Assembly (NCBI GenBank): GCA_025602905.1
Contig: JAHLKI010000001.1
Location: 62,001 to 126,000 of the forward strand
Length of the DNA: 64,000 nucleotides
Direction of reading: 5' to 3'
From: Phlyctochytrium arcticum
Taxonomy: Eukaryota > Chytridiomycota > Chytridiomycetes > Chytridiales > Chytridiaceae
The translations under genes and the position numbers were made by a program. The notes under the pieces were generated by a model. The model was not told the origin of the DNA. It saw only the letters and a program-made list of their open reading frames with translations, and ran no database searches. Positions 43,997 to 56,751 of this stretch are shown piece by piece; within the stretch, counting starts at the first letter, position 1; the number at the start of each line of letters is the position of its first letter.

Positions 43997-44922
43997 TCAC
44001 CAGGAATCTCCGGAATCTCGGTCATCACTGTCGTCACTGGTATTACAGTTTCTCCACCAGCCATTCCTACTTTCATCAGAGTATTCATCAGAGTCTTTAT
44101 CCGAATCCGATTCCGATTCCGGATCCGGATCCGGAATGGTGACTAGCTCCAACTTTGGCGGCACATGTTTACGCAGGCCCTGTATGTTACTTTCGTATAG
44201 GCTACACTCTGCCAACTTTAGAAGAATGAGGTGCTTGGCGTTTTTGACGATATACAGGGCTGCCCGGTAAGTTACATCAGTACGTGACAGGTTGAGTCTC
44301 TCCAAGCGGGGACAGCGGTCAACTAGCTTCATCCACGCTTCGTCGCCCACTTTTCGAGCCGAGGGGAGGTCCAGGGAGCGAAGGTGGGGTCGATTGGCTG
44401 CCATGGCCAGAAGACCCAGGTCGGTAATTTTGGTAGCTGGTGCAATGGCAATGACTTGTGCTTTTTTACAATACTTGGAAAGCTTCATCACATGCCTGTT
44501 TTCTGCAAGGACATTCTGCCCATAACCATGCAGTACTGAGATAAATACTTTGCTGAGGCCAAAACATGAATGACACGCCAAAACAACCAAGACTCTGAGA
44601 TCAACTATACATACAGATTCGGGCATTTTTTCCACAACCGAGCAACCAACTCTGGCTTGGCTTGCCGTCCAGGCTCAGCCGTCAAGGTGAGGCTCTGCAC
44701 ATACTGGCCCAAGTATTTTCTTTGCTCCAATTGCTTCCAAAACAACACCAATTTCGCATGTTCGGGGAAGCTGACTTTGCGATACAGAAGGGGTTCGATA
44801 GTGCTCCTCCAAGACCGACAGACACGGATACAATTCAGGAGGGTGCCCGTATCCTCAGAAATGTTTTCCGAGATGGCAAGGATGACATCTGCTGGCAGTC
44901 CGGCGGCGGTCGTAGCTCCCAT
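43997..44922 (-). CDS. F-box/leucine-rich-repeat protein, intact copy 2
   Basis: Exon 1 44922-44615 and exon 2 44552-43997, joined in phase (CT|C), giving 287 residues. F-box: LPADVILAISENISEDTG, then CRSWRSTIEPLLYRKVSF. LRR-like helices and strands follow (LRSLDL, ARKVGDEAWMKLVDRCPRLERLNLSRTDV, LRKHVPPKLELV). The C-terminal tail is acidic, Asp/Ser-rich, and coded by an imperfect GATTCC-type six-base repeat near 44098-44135. It pairs with copy 1 as an inverted duplicate, and the sequence upstream of both start codons is also related. Likely an SCF substrate adaptor. Confidence 0.85.
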
Positions 44923-45304
44923 TGATTTTTTCCTCAAGTAGACTGGGTACCTATAGTTAATGGTTCTTGATCGGTTTTCCAGACTATATATATATATCGG
45001 TCTCCAAACTTTCCAGCCTTGCCTTGTGATGCCCAGCAGCTGGGAAAATCCTGGGATAAAAATTCAAGATCAACCACAATTTCCCATTAGACTGTTTTGG
45101 TGCAAATGAGCTGGATGATAATATGGCGCAGCCGGACTCCGACGACGACAACGAGGCGGAGGTAGTTTGGCGAGGCAGTCCATTAACAAAAGATCAGTTT
45201 TCTCCTGATTCTTGCCGCAAAGAAGGCATAGGAGACCCTGAAATTTTTCTCCCCTGTTCCTGACACGCTCTTCGCTGGTCCATACATGGCCACGCCAGTT
45301 CGCC
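44923..45304. promoter_or_regulatory. Divergent promoter between F-box copy 2 and the BRE4-like gene
   Basis: 382 bp, with an alternating TA run near 44984-44997 about 65 bp before the F-box start, placed as a TATA element would be. No supported gene. Confidence 0.5.
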
Positions 45305-48300
45305 ATGTCTCAAGATCGCCGCCATGACGAGCTCAAAGTTATGGAAACCCATCATGAATTCCTGAGCGACTCACTTCCTGATGTACATCAACCGTCGAAT
45401 GGGGACCAGAAACCATCTGGTAACGAAGACTCTACAGAAAAGCTCATAATCGAAGAGGAATTTGGCGACGTCTGTCTGGAGTTGGGTACCCTGCCACCAC
45501 GACAAGAATCTGGGCACGCCCGACGGAAATCAATAAAGTTCCAAGCGTTCCCAAAGCTACCAAATATCAGGCTTTCACTTCCCTCAATCCGTATGCCTTC
45601 AGTGATCCCTGCCAAAGAGTTTTTTTCAAGACTGCATCGCCGCTTGGAACCGCACCTCTCCTGGGACATCTTTCAACGCTGCTCGAAAGCCGTACTGGCA
45701 TTCTACCTTTCTTCCCTTTTCGTCTATATTCCCGTCCTCTCACAGGCGTTCGGTCCGTCCATCTTCTTGGCTCCCTTTGCGGTCTTGTTTTTCCCCCCAG
45801 GTTAGTAGAATGACTATAACTTGTCGGTTGGTTCCCACATACTAACGCTCTGGTCCCCTCAAAGTAAAGACTGTGGGAGGAATACTAGAAAATGTTATCA
45901 TAGGAGTAGTTGGCGTTCTTTTCGGATCAGTAATTGCGCTTTTAGCTTTGGCGAGTGCCGCTAGGTACAACCGAACGCAAACGAGTGATACACCCATAGG
46001 AGGAACGTTGATCCAGGTCCTCTTCCTGACTGTAGGAGTTTTTTGCATTGGATATGTGCGGGCGACTTATACCCGGCTGAATCCAGCCACACTCACCAGT
46101 GTTTTGGTGATGGTTATACCCTTAACAAGCAACTTGCACCCGAGAGAGCTTGTTGCATCCGTGGTTTGGCAAATTGCGTACCCTTTCTTCATTGGGGCAG
46201 GTGTCAGCCTGCTTGTAGATATTGTCGTCTTTCCCAATTTTAGTGGTCGCATATTGCGCAGGTAACACTCCCAGCCGTCACCACAACCGATGACACTATT
46301 CTCACATCCTGCAAAACAGCTCAATTCAAAATACAGTGGAAGAGTCGAGCCATCTCCTCGACTTACTTGTGCAGGGGTTCCTGCTTACGGACGCCAACGA
46401 TCGAATCCCATTAGATGAAATTCTCATAAGTCAGGCTGCGGTCCGAGCATCCATTGCCAAGACCAAAGCAGCGCGCCGCGAGTGTCACTATGAGGTGACA
46501 TACGACCGATACGCGCCAGAAGATTACAAAGTTCTCGTCAAACCTCTACAAGAAATGATGAAATACTTGAGCGGAATGGTTTCTTGCATAAAGATCGAAA
46601 AAGCACTGATTGAAATGGAAGATGAGGAGCAGGGCCCGGATGCTCGACCAAATGTGCTGGCCACTCTCAGACGAAAGCTACACGAATCTTCTGGAGATCC
46701 CAACATTCGGCTGCGCAACGTCGCGTCAAGTCAAAGCATGAACGCCATGACATTTCTGAAAGCCTCCAGTACCCAAACTGTAACTTCTGCGCAGCATCTT
46801 ACGGTTCAGAGTTTTCGCTCTATGCGTTCCAGGAAAGCGGCAAGCATGGAGATGCAAGCCGAAATCAATGAGGGTCACCACGTTCAGTTATTCGGACGCG
46901 AAATTACGGGGGGAATGTTTGGCGGATCGAAAAGGGTGTTCAAGAAGTACCTAATATCGGTTAGACCCATGGTTCTCAACCTATCTCATGCCTGCAAAGA
47001 ATGTATGGCTCAATCTGCAGCTTACATGGTCAAAGTAAACGAGGAGACTAAAAACGATACGTTGGTGGGGCGTTCCTATTCCACCATGCGACATCAATCC
47101 AAGAAAGTGCGAACGCGGGTCAACAGTCAATCGGAAAATCTAGGGGGGCTGGCATCCGTTGCGACCAGCATGTATGACATGCCAGTCGAAGATAGTACCA
47201 TCGCCGCGAACGAGTCTCTTATTGCAAAATTGAAGACATCCATCACCCAATTTGAGGAAATTCAGTGGTCTGTCATTGAGCGCATTTCACACCAAGTTGA
47301 TCCCGTCAACTCACCAGCTGCCCATCCACTCGACGACGCGGATATTACACATGAGCACTGGAACGCGGCCAATTTGTTCCGTGAAGAGTACTTTTTGGCC
47401 TTCTTTTTCATTTTCAACATGCGGGAAGCGGCAAAAAAGGTGGTCCGATTTGTGGAGGCGGTGGAGGATTTGCGGAAAAAGAGAGCGGTCAAACCGCGTT
47501 TCTGGCTGCCAAAAATGAAGGTTCAGAAATGGTTGAAAGGAGATGGTTTGGTTTGGAGGGATTATGAGATTGGACGGGGTAAGTTTGAATAGTTCTTTGT
47601 AAAGCCGGTAAAAAAATTAACCCAACCTCAATGTAGCACGCGACATTCCACAGTACACCGAAGGAAAGGAGACGTTTCTTGCACCAGGGTGGTCGGGTCG
47701 TGTTCGGTTCTTCCTGCACCAATGCTACAAACGATCAACGAACCATTCGGTGAAATTTGCACTCAAAATGTCTGTGGCGACACTTTTGTTGGCATGGCCC
47801 GCATATGTTTGGCCGGAATGGTGAGCTTATAATGTCGTAAATCAATGGTAACACATTCTAATTCAAATCTTTCTGGAAGGTGGAAGTGGTCTCGGGGATC
47901 TTGGGCAATGATTACTGTGAGTCGGTCTAACTTCCTTAGCTCAAAGGTACAGGCAACTAATTATCTCTGATAGATGTTGATGGTGCTGTCTCCATCAGTG
48001 GGTGGCTCCAATTCGTTTGGGCTATACCGTGTTGTGGGCACTATTGCTGGTGCGCTATGGGGTTATATTACTTGGATAATAGCACCGAAGAATCCATACT
48101 CCATATCCGTCATGACAATCATCTTTGCATATCCCTGTTGGTACATTTTTATCACAACACCGCACTCACGATTGGGCACCACCGCACTTATAACATTTAA
48201 TGTTGTCGTCAATACCGCGTATGTCACGTATGATATAGGAGATCAGGACAGCGTGTCACTTCTAGCCTGGAAGCGAATGACTACCATCACGATAGGAGTT

Positions 48301-49505
48301 TTGGTGGCTTTGATCGTTACCTCTTATATCTGGCCATTTGTGGCTCGTATAGAACTACGGCGTGGTTTATCACGGAGTGCGTACCTGATGGGAATTCTCT
48401 ACTCGCGACTAGCCGTGTGTATCGCCGATGAACATGGTGTATACGCGTTTCAGAATCAGCAGCGACGCGAGCAGGAGGAGAAAGAGGCGGAGGGAGAATA
48501 TTCGATCGAAATCGAGGAAAAAAATCAGAATAGTGTGCGTTCGTTATTCAACGTTTTGCGATCGCCTCGATTGCGAACAAAGGAATCACGGCTCCACCTG
48601 GCAGTTCCCGGTAGCCCCGCGACGTCCCTCCCGGATCTGGCAGGCCCGCTCTTTTCTCCACCACCAACCAATTCCATCGACTTATCCACTCGTGGCGACT
48701 CACCCACGGATTCATCCATACCCGATGATGCATCTGTCTTGCTTGGACTTCCACTTCCGAGATCCAAAGTCAGGCCCGTGACCCAACCCATATCTCACTA
48801 TGTTTTGGCCAAACATCAGAAAGACCGGCAATACGTGCGTGCATTAGAGCGACAATTAGGGAAATCTATGGCTGCCCATGTTGATTTACTGGCTTTAACC
48901 CCGAATGAGCCGCGCCTAAAGGGCCCGTTTCCTCACGATGTGTATTCGGAAGTGGTTACCTGTATGCAAAACCTGGTTGATCGAATGGCAAATGTGCGTC
49001 GAATCGTGGATGGGGAGTATGAAAGTGCTTTCTGGGAGGGCCCCGCCGAGGATGGCTTTGGAGATTTCATTCGACGCGAGATTATCCAGCCAGTGGAGAG
49101 ATACCGCGTGGACATGGTAATGCATTTTTGTTTTCGGTTGTTGCAGTGCTTTCGAGAATGTTTTACGCTAACGAAGCTTGACCATAGTTTGCTGCAATTC
49201 TATTATACTTTCATGTCCTAGCGGGCTCGATCAATGCCAAAACTCCACTTCCAGCGTTTTTGCCCGCGGCCCGGGCAGCTCGCCTGCGTTTGTTTGCTAA
49301 AATCCGCATGCTCCCCGCGCTGCGCGATGCAAAGCAAACTGGGCGCCGGGAAGAAAAAAATCATTGGATTAGCTTTATGGCCTATGCTTGCGCCACTGAA
49401 GATTTGATTGAAGAACTGGAGCGGCTGGCGGCTTTAGTTCGACGATTATTTGGACAAGGACGCTTAGGTGAAGGACTGGTTGGGGTTGGGGTGAGCGCGA
49501 AATGA
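45305..49505 (+). CDS. BRE4/aromatic-acid-exporter-like membrane transporter
   Basis: Seven exons: 45305-45800, 45865-46261, 46320-47578, 47637-47820, 47880-47916, 47974-49116 and 49188-49505, giving 1,277 residues. There are two membrane blocks. Residues about 130-320 contain FYLSSLFVYIPVLSQAFGP, IIGVVGVLFGSVIALLALAS and IAYPFFIGAGVSLLVDIVVFPNFSGR. Residues about 790-920 contain MLMVLSPSVGGSNSFGLYRVVGTIAGALWGY and MTTITIGVLVALIVTSYIW. Each block has the six-helix look of the FUSC/ArAE half. A large cytosolic domain separates them and a C-terminal cytosolic domain ends the protein. This is the layout of yeast Bre4 (brefeldin A sensitivity) and of fungal putative ER/plasma-membrane transporters. 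The substrate is unknown; export of aromatic or other organic acids is the family guess. Confidence 0.88.
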
Positions 49506-50021
49506 ATTGGACTTGTATTAGGACTGTTTCTACTGTATTATTGGACAAGGACCTGTTTTTTCATCATTTTATCTTGCATTGTATATTTATCATTCGCAAA
49601 TCATACTTCTGTTTACATTCCCAGCATTGCGCTTATTGGATTTGACACGTCAATTTGCTTTTTGACAGCTCCAGCCCTGATGACATGAAAGTGCGACTGC
49701 CGGACCTGATCCGCTGGTATCGTTCCGCGCTATATACCTTGAGGAAATATAGCCTGACCCAAAGGGCATATCATTCGTTTACTGGCCAGCTGGTTCTCAT
49801 GCGCTTTGGGGGGCACAATGAAATCTAGTCACTGGTCATCAGAAATCTCGATGTTTTGACAGGTATACTTTGTGGAGGTTCTTGTATCGAGATTGCAATT
49901 GACGCCATGTAATGCAGACAGAGTGGCTGCCTCCGCAATGGGCAGAAAACTATACGGGATTTGTAGTTGTGTTGGATGTAGCTCATTCACTCACTTCTGA
50001 CGACGGAACTTGCCCATCGAC
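49506..50021. other. Intergenic; may hold 5' exons of the next gene
   Basis: About 515 bp. From ATG 49914 a frame runs for about 40 codons with a hydrophobic stretch. It could be a signal-peptide-like first exon of the gene at 50022, but I could not join it by a convincing splice. Confidence 0.4.
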
Positions 50022-51339
50022 ATGGACGGGGACTGCAATGTCAACGGCTCTCAAGCACTAGAATCACAGAACTGCTCCAAGAAACAACAGCCAGTCATGC
50101 CTTCCATCAAGAATTACCCCAGTAGCACCAGCATTTCGGCCCTTACTGTGGTCTTGCCAACCGAGGTCAATGTTCTAAACTCCCCACCACACGATGACCT
50201 CAACATCATTGAAGCGACCATAACAATACTCTTGACCGATGTGCCAATCGTTCCTTTTACTCTCAAAGCCTTATGGAAAGAGGCCTCAACGGCCTACAAT
50301 CCCAACAGCAAGATTACTGGACTTGTTACCAAGACGCAAGATACCCCGACCGCAACTTCTTCCAAGACACATTCTTCAACCCCGGACATGTCCGACGTTC
50401 TTCACGCATCGTCTGGTGTGTCAGCGCGGCAAACGATTGTAATTATCGCTGCTTTGCTTGCGAGCCTGCTGTTGGCCCTACTATGCGGTGTCCTCATCAG
50501 ACGGCAACGCCAACGCGTACTGAGCGCTCAACGGCTTACGGCTTCAGTAATTAGCTCTCATGAAAGCCTCGGTAGCCTAGACGATTCGTTTGATCTTCTT
50601 GCCGGAAGCCGGGACAGTATCTGGGAGCAAGATTTGCAAACGCCGACTCACCAAGGGCGCACCAACATGGAGCGATTGGCCGATACACTGACGAGCAGGA
50701 TGTCCACTTTGAGTCAAGGAGCGTTGAGCATCAAAACTGAAATGAGAGAGCGAATGTCTGTGGGCTCCGTTATAGCACCTCAGGTCAGTGGTAGTACTGA
50801 TGGAAAACATTCCTGATGCGCACCAGTCTTATCTACCTCTTTATGTATATGAGAAGATGTCCCTCCCGGAAATTCTCACCTCGAGCCATTCTCCGCTAAG
50901 GAGTAGCTTTGGTTTGGAATCCTATGTACATGCGCAGGATGCGGACCTCGTGATTCAAGACTTTATATTGGGAAAGGGACCCTCAGGCTCGTTGCGCAGC
51001 ACCACCAGTACAACGCCGGACTTGATGAATCAGATCTCGGACATGGACTCTGTCATTCAAAAACCTGCTTCTGCATTTAGCCGCCAACATTCAGGCAAAT
51101 CGGTTCGCACCGTCTCATCAGGAACGCAGTCGGCAAATTCTCTCAGATCGGGTTTGTCCAGAAATCTTTGTGGCGATTGTAATACCACTGGGCGTGGTCC
51201 CCAGCAGCGACTGGTGGTATGCCTGGCTTGCGGAATAACGCAGCATTGTCGTGAGAAGTCCCTTAATGGGCTTTTGACCGATTCAGATGCTGGATCTGAC
51301 ACTACCAGCTTGCATAATAGTTTATCCCGCTTTCTGTGA
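50022..51339 (+). CDS. Unknown single-pass membrane protein
   Basis: Two exons: 50022-50783 and 50827-51339, intron 43 bp, giving 424 residues from the first ATG. The N-terminal 130 residues are Ser/Thr-rich, like an exposed stalk. One membrane segment (IVIIAALLASLLLALLCGVLI) is followed by RRQRQR. The Ser-rich cytosolic part contains LCGDCNTT and LVVCLACGITQHC, two CxxC pairs that could bind zinc. No signal peptide is seen, so the true start may lie upstream. The layout (stalk, membrane segment, Ser-rich tail) is similar to that of the protein at 36633 on a smaller scale. I recognise no family. Confidence 0.65.
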
Positions 51340-51908
51340 GAACTTTGAAGGTTTCAAGTGTGTGGCAATGTGCCATAACTACATCGGTCTTATTACCTTG
51401 CTTATCTAGAGCTATTAAAGTGTACTGCTGTAGACTAGTTGAGCAATACGTACTATTCTAACAGTGAGCCCGAACAATCCCTAAATGATCGCTGAGCCGC
51501 AGTACAAGTAGACCTAACGTGATATGTTCCTGGCAACTTGAATCAGTTATTCATACGCCTCTGGTCTCTGCAAAGGGCCCCTGTCTGGTGGCGCCAAGAA
51601 ATATACATAGGAAGTTACGTTTGATGGGCGGCATGTCATCCATGAGGGACGTAGCATATCTTTCTCATGCTCTGACGACTCTGCGTTCGTGCCCCATCTA
51701 AATTTGCTTTCCGAATTTCTCTTTCGAAACACATCTATGCGGCAGTGCTGCCATCAACTATTCTCCACTATCCTCCTATCCTGTCCTGGCCAGGACCCAT
51801 ATCCATATCCTCCATATACATTGTAAGTCACGTGCCCGCGGAGTTCAAATTTCCAAATTTCAGGCGAATTCCAACGAAATTGCTCGATACGTCCAGCAAT
51901 ACGGCACC
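51340..51908. other. Intergenic, nothing recognised
   Basis: About 570 bp between two + strand genes. Part of the last 60 bp is related to the sequence upstream of the PPR pseudogene, marking the 5' extent of that duplication. Confidence 0.5.
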
Positions 51909-53484
51909 ATGTCCACAGCACAGCGCATATATTGCCCACTCCTGAGGTGTATTCAAAGGCCCCGTTGTAGTAGTATTCCTTTTACCGGAATCTCAAAAGC
52001 CAGTGATCGGTCGTTCTTGACAAAGGCTGAACGAACTGCCTTCATTCTAACCGGGAAGGCCCTCCCCAGGTCCGCACGACCGTCTAAGGCTCCCCGGACC
52101 AATAAAGAAGGACCACGAAGACTGGAGGAAGAAGGAGAACAAGCCCCGTCAAGACATGCAAAAGATGTTCTATCCATACGAAGAGTGCAAAGCAGCGATT
52201 CCGAGGTCCGGTCCAACAACCCATCCGGTAAACAAGCTGATGCGCATCGGTCATCGCCAGAGAACAGTAGCACGAAGCGTGAGATCTGGTACAGCGATCC
52301 GTTCCACCTGAGGGAGAAAGTTGAACAACTCCTCAAAGATGAGAAGGTCGAAGTTGCTGAGGACCTGGTGAGGCGGCACACAGGTGCAGCTGGAACTGAA
52401 GTATATGGTGCATTAATCTCTGGATTGGGTCGTCAAGGGAAACACAGAAACGCTCTACAGGCTTTCAAGGAGGTCGGTTGCTTTCGAATTTGATCTTTGA
52501 CCATAGGTCATTTGGCATAACTGAACGCGGAATTTACTTCAGATGAAAGGCCGAAGATTGAAACCCTCTCCCCAAGTGCACACTTCGCTACTCAGCTCAA
52601 TCGGACGGGCCGCATTCGGGACCTCAGATGATTTGGCTAAAAAGAATCGTTTACAAGAAGCATCAGATTTGTGGGAAACTATTGATTCGAAAGAGTTGCC
52701 ACATCTGAATGCCATGCTGAATGTCTGTGCTTCCTGCGTCTCAGTCGGGGGCTGGGAGCGTGGATGGGATATATATCGTCAATCATATTCGGGTTCAGCT
52801 ACCGATGCCCTCCGTCAGGACGAAAAATTGCCCAAACCAGACATCGTAACGTTCACCACCATGCTCCGGTTATGTGCAGAGAAGAAAGGTGATGAGGGAC
52901 TAGATGCCGCCTTTGGAATTTGGGAAAACTTGCAACATCCCGTCGCAAGAAGGGCCAAGAAGCCCTCTGCGCCCACGAAAAAACCGGCCCCCCCTCACGT
53001 CGATTCAAGGCTGGTTTCCATGTTTCTTTTGGCGTGCATTCGGGGCGCTACCCAATCCAAGATTGGCGGGGCGCTGCCTATTGTGAGCCAGTGGCTTGGC
53101 CTCCCAATCACACATGATGATGCGAGCAAGCCGAAGCCAAAATCGAAACATTCCCGCACCTCAAAAAAGTACTCGAGGACAGTGAATCTTAATACTCCTA
53201 TCGTTTACCATCTAATGCGTCTCGCATCCCGTTTGGATGACCCAGTCTTGGCTATGGCATGGTATAGAATCGCTGTCGACCAGGATGTCGAACTCGACGA
53301 CGCGATCTCCAATGTGCTAGTAGAACTACTTGTCTCGAAAGGCTCGTTGGAAGACGCGTGGGTCGTGGCAATGAATGCACCTCCCGACATTTCCGCGCAA
53401 ATCAAGAAGCGTGTTTGTGCCATAGCCTTGCGTAAAGGCGGACCAGGCGGATCTACGTGGGAATCACGGTCCAAGACCTGTTAA
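51909..53484 (+). CDS. Pentatricopeptide-repeat (PPR) protein, intact copy
   Basis: Exon 1 51909-52472, intron 52473-52542 (GTCGGT...TTCAG, 70 bp), exon 2 52543-53484, 501 residues. The N-terminus is rich in Arg, Ser and Thr with few acids, fitting a mitochondrial targeting sequence. A clear PPR unit spans the splice: VYGALISGLGRQGKHRNALQ, then AFKEMKGRRLKPSPQ. Further units are visible around HLNAMLNVCASCVSVGGWERG and KPDIVTFTTMLRLCAEKKGD. PPR proteins bind organelle RNA to control its processing or translation. A shortened, frameshifted duplicate lies about 45 kb away at 5702-6765 on the opposite strand, so this is probably the functional copy. Confidence 0.88.
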
Positions 53485-56400
53485 ATGTTCATATTTGTAT
53501 TTTGATAGCTCACTTATTATTAATCGGTAAAGTATCGAAAAAGCAACAACATGTTGTATAGCACTGATCCGCATTACGCGTAGCATCCGGAGATCATTCG
53601 GGGATGCCGATCATGGGCAGACGTGAAACGATGTAAAACCTTTCAAAAGTTTTCTATTCTTTTCTTGTCCACATCTGCGTTAAAAACACGCTCCGCCCAT
53701 GCTTGACAGTCCCTCTATTCTGTAGCTTTCTCAATAAAACCATCCGCCCATTGCCCTCCACCTGGAGGCGCAGTTGGTTCACGACGAGATTTCCCAGAAC
53801 TTGAATGAAGGGTTCCCAGATAGCGGGATATCAAGTTCTATCTCCAATGGTTTCACGTTCGGCAAAGGAAACTTCAATCTTCATCGTCGTCAAACGTCCG
53901 CGCGTAGTAACGGTTATCAGGGATTTGGACAGGAAGACGAGCGCTACCTATCGGCTGACCTGAGCGGAGCTGTCCTAGGTCTCATTCGAAGGACGCTATG
54001 GGCGGTCTCAGTACTCGAAGGACAAGGCAGACATATGGATAGCGAATGTCCGGTTGGGTATATGTGTCTCACTGGGATACTTTGACGGCTCTGACCGGAT
54101 GATTACGACTCCTGGCGGATAACGTGGCTGCGGATGCTTGTCTTCCTGACTTAGAACCACGATATGCACTGCGTCGAAAGATTCCAAACGATGTTCAATA
54201 GTACTTTTCGGGATTTGATCTATTCAGATGATAACTTTCAGAGTGCGCTTGAATACGACATTGGAGTGGACTGTAATGCTTTCCGCGCTCCCCAACGCTG
54301 CAACGATATGCCCATGTAACTTACCGCATACGCTTGTCGTAGAAGTTGGCCCGGTACCGGTAGCGTCCTAATTCTTCGTTTCGTGCGTACTGCCGGCCAC
54401 ATGCTTGGTTCAATGATACTCTGTTTCCATTGACTCCCACCAAAATTGGTTGTAGATGATAGCTGGGAATGTGTTTGCGCTGTTATTTCGACCTCCAATT
54501 CTACTCATCGAGTCGACATTCTTGCTTCTCCGTCAAAAGTTCTTGCGTGCATGGCTCTCATTGAACTGGAACCACGTTTCAACCACTCATTCCTGGTGCT
54601 TATGTCGCCGCAAATCAAATCCAATATCCCTTGATTCAAAGGAGGCGGCAGGAGGCCATAATGGTTAAAACTTCCGTTCTCCGGCCCTCACGGCATTCAA
54701 CAAGCTGCGGGGATTTTCACAACATAGAACGACACGATTTTTCCCACATGGACCAAGTTCACCGGTTCGTTCAAAGTCCAGTCTTTGCGTTGCGCAAAAG
54801 ACGTACAACCTTTTCTCGGTGTATATACGACTCATCCTGTAACTCTGCTGACCCAATTCTCAACAAGACAAAAAAGCATCAGTCTTTTGGCGAAGAGTCC
54901 GTTTCTGACTGCTGATAGGACATCCTCAGACGCATGCTGCGCGGGATATCTTTATCAATCCAAACGCCACCCCAAAAACTATCAGATAGTGCGCCTTGGG
55001 ACATCAACCTATGCAGATGTCTCCGGAGATGTCCTGAGAGGGAAACGGCCAATTGTGTCAATATCGATGCGTCGCAAAACGTTCAAGATGCTGTGACATG
55101 AACAGAGATGGTGACCCAAACCGCTAACAAAGGATTTGAAATCTCTCTGCAGCATATTCTGTCGTAGGAAGCCACACATTTTTGATACCTATGTATTGGT
55201 GGCTGCCCGCCGTGTTGTCCGCATAGTTGCTGATGGTCGCTCGTTGGAGCCACTGGAGGCAGCTGCAGCCAATCGTTACGGAACAGCATATGCACCCCTC
55301 CAAATATGTTTGCATTAGCCACCACCATCCCTTGTAGCGACCATCCTTCGGGAGAACAAAATCCAACTTCGCCATGGTTCTTGGACAATCATACTCATCT
55401 CATCAACGATCCCAGGTGGAAATGCGCAAAAGCCTCCAAATCTGCGGGTAGAGCTTCATTTGTTTTGTTGAAATAGCCTCTTAGACAAACTCCTTTCGCC
55501 AAGTTGAATCTTGGAAGGGTGGGACCGACATCGACGGGAGGTTTACTCATGCAGGTCGATGTGGTTGCGATCTTGTCATGCGACGAGCCTCGGCACTCTG
55601 ATCTCGATATGCAACTACTGGCATTGGAACTTGCGCAAGAATGTTTGTCAAGGCCGCTTCGGGATCTAATAGGGAATTTTGATTGGGGTCCTGTCTGTTT
55701 CTCGATGAGTCGATGTTTACTACAAAAATGCATAGCGAAGAGTCGCAAGAGTCTGAAGAGTCGAGTCGCCGCTTGCGGGGTTTTTGCGGGCACGTGATGT
55801 TTGCTGACATAATACACTCCGGCGGTTAACGCGTCGCGCGTGCGGATTTGAGGATCTTTGAGGATGTGAAGGGTTTGTGACATATCTAGACATTGCCAGA
55901 ATGATTCTTATGTGGCAGATGATTGGATCGATCACCCGCCTTTACTCTTGCTCTCAGCTTCCGCATAGGAGCCGGTTGGGAGTGTTGGAAGCCAGGTTGG
56001 AAGCTTCGGCCGAGCTCAGCGGTAGCATGTATGGGAGCTGACCTCACACACGGAAGATGCGGAAGCCAAATGTTGGAATCGACCTCAATGACCTGTACCT
56101 GAACGGTGTTTGGGTTCTGACCATACAAGGGACTTTGATTAAATGTGCTGTACATACCGCGGCATCGCAATTGAAGAGAGGACCTCTACTATTTTCCTCT
56201 GGCAGAGGTTACATCGTCACGATAAATCCATGTTAAACAAAGACTACCGAGCGATAAGACTTCTGTTTAATCACAGCAGGCATTCAATGGTGACCCTGGT
56301 CAAATTCCCTGGCAGGTTTTTAATTGGCATAGGATCCTTATGGTGCAACTGGGTTCGTGATGTCGCGTCCATTAACCTAATAAGCGTTTTTGCGTATCCT

Positions 56401-56751
56401 ATTGTTCCAAATACCAAATCCGGTGCCTGACTACATTCTGCAGAGGAGAAACCAAAATTGTTGCGGAAAATATTCCTGTCAGAACTGTGCACTTGACTGA
56501 AAAATGCTCCACTATCAGCTATCCGTACATGAACTCCGCCAGTAGAATATCGCACTGCCATAAACTCGCCTGTAAACTGTTACACTGACCTTGAAATAAT
56601 ACCTCGAAGACCCCCTCAAACCCGGCTTTGCTATCGTTTTGCTGCCAGTAGACGCTGGTGGAAACAACCGAATTGAAGTTATCGAAATACCCGGCTTCCC
56701 TTCATCTGAGAACGATTGATTCGAAGGGAGCAAAATCATTCATATTCCATC
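53485..56751. other. 3.3 kb without a recognisable gene
   Basis: The longest open stretches are about 100-160 codons, for example 53774-54085 (+) and 55883-55395 (-). They are interrupted and match nothing I know, and I could not splice neighbouring stretches into one protein. Some minus-strand frames near 54240-54500 and 55120-55390 look coding-like in composition, as decayed exons would. I saw no terminal inverted repeat, reverse transcriptase or transposase motif. This is the largest unexplained gap in the window. Confidence 0.5.

Noticed and set aside
53485..56751. A mobile element or viral insertion in the large gap
   Set aside because: I found no terminal repeats, target-site duplication, reverse transcriptase, integrase or transposase motif; the region is left unassigned.
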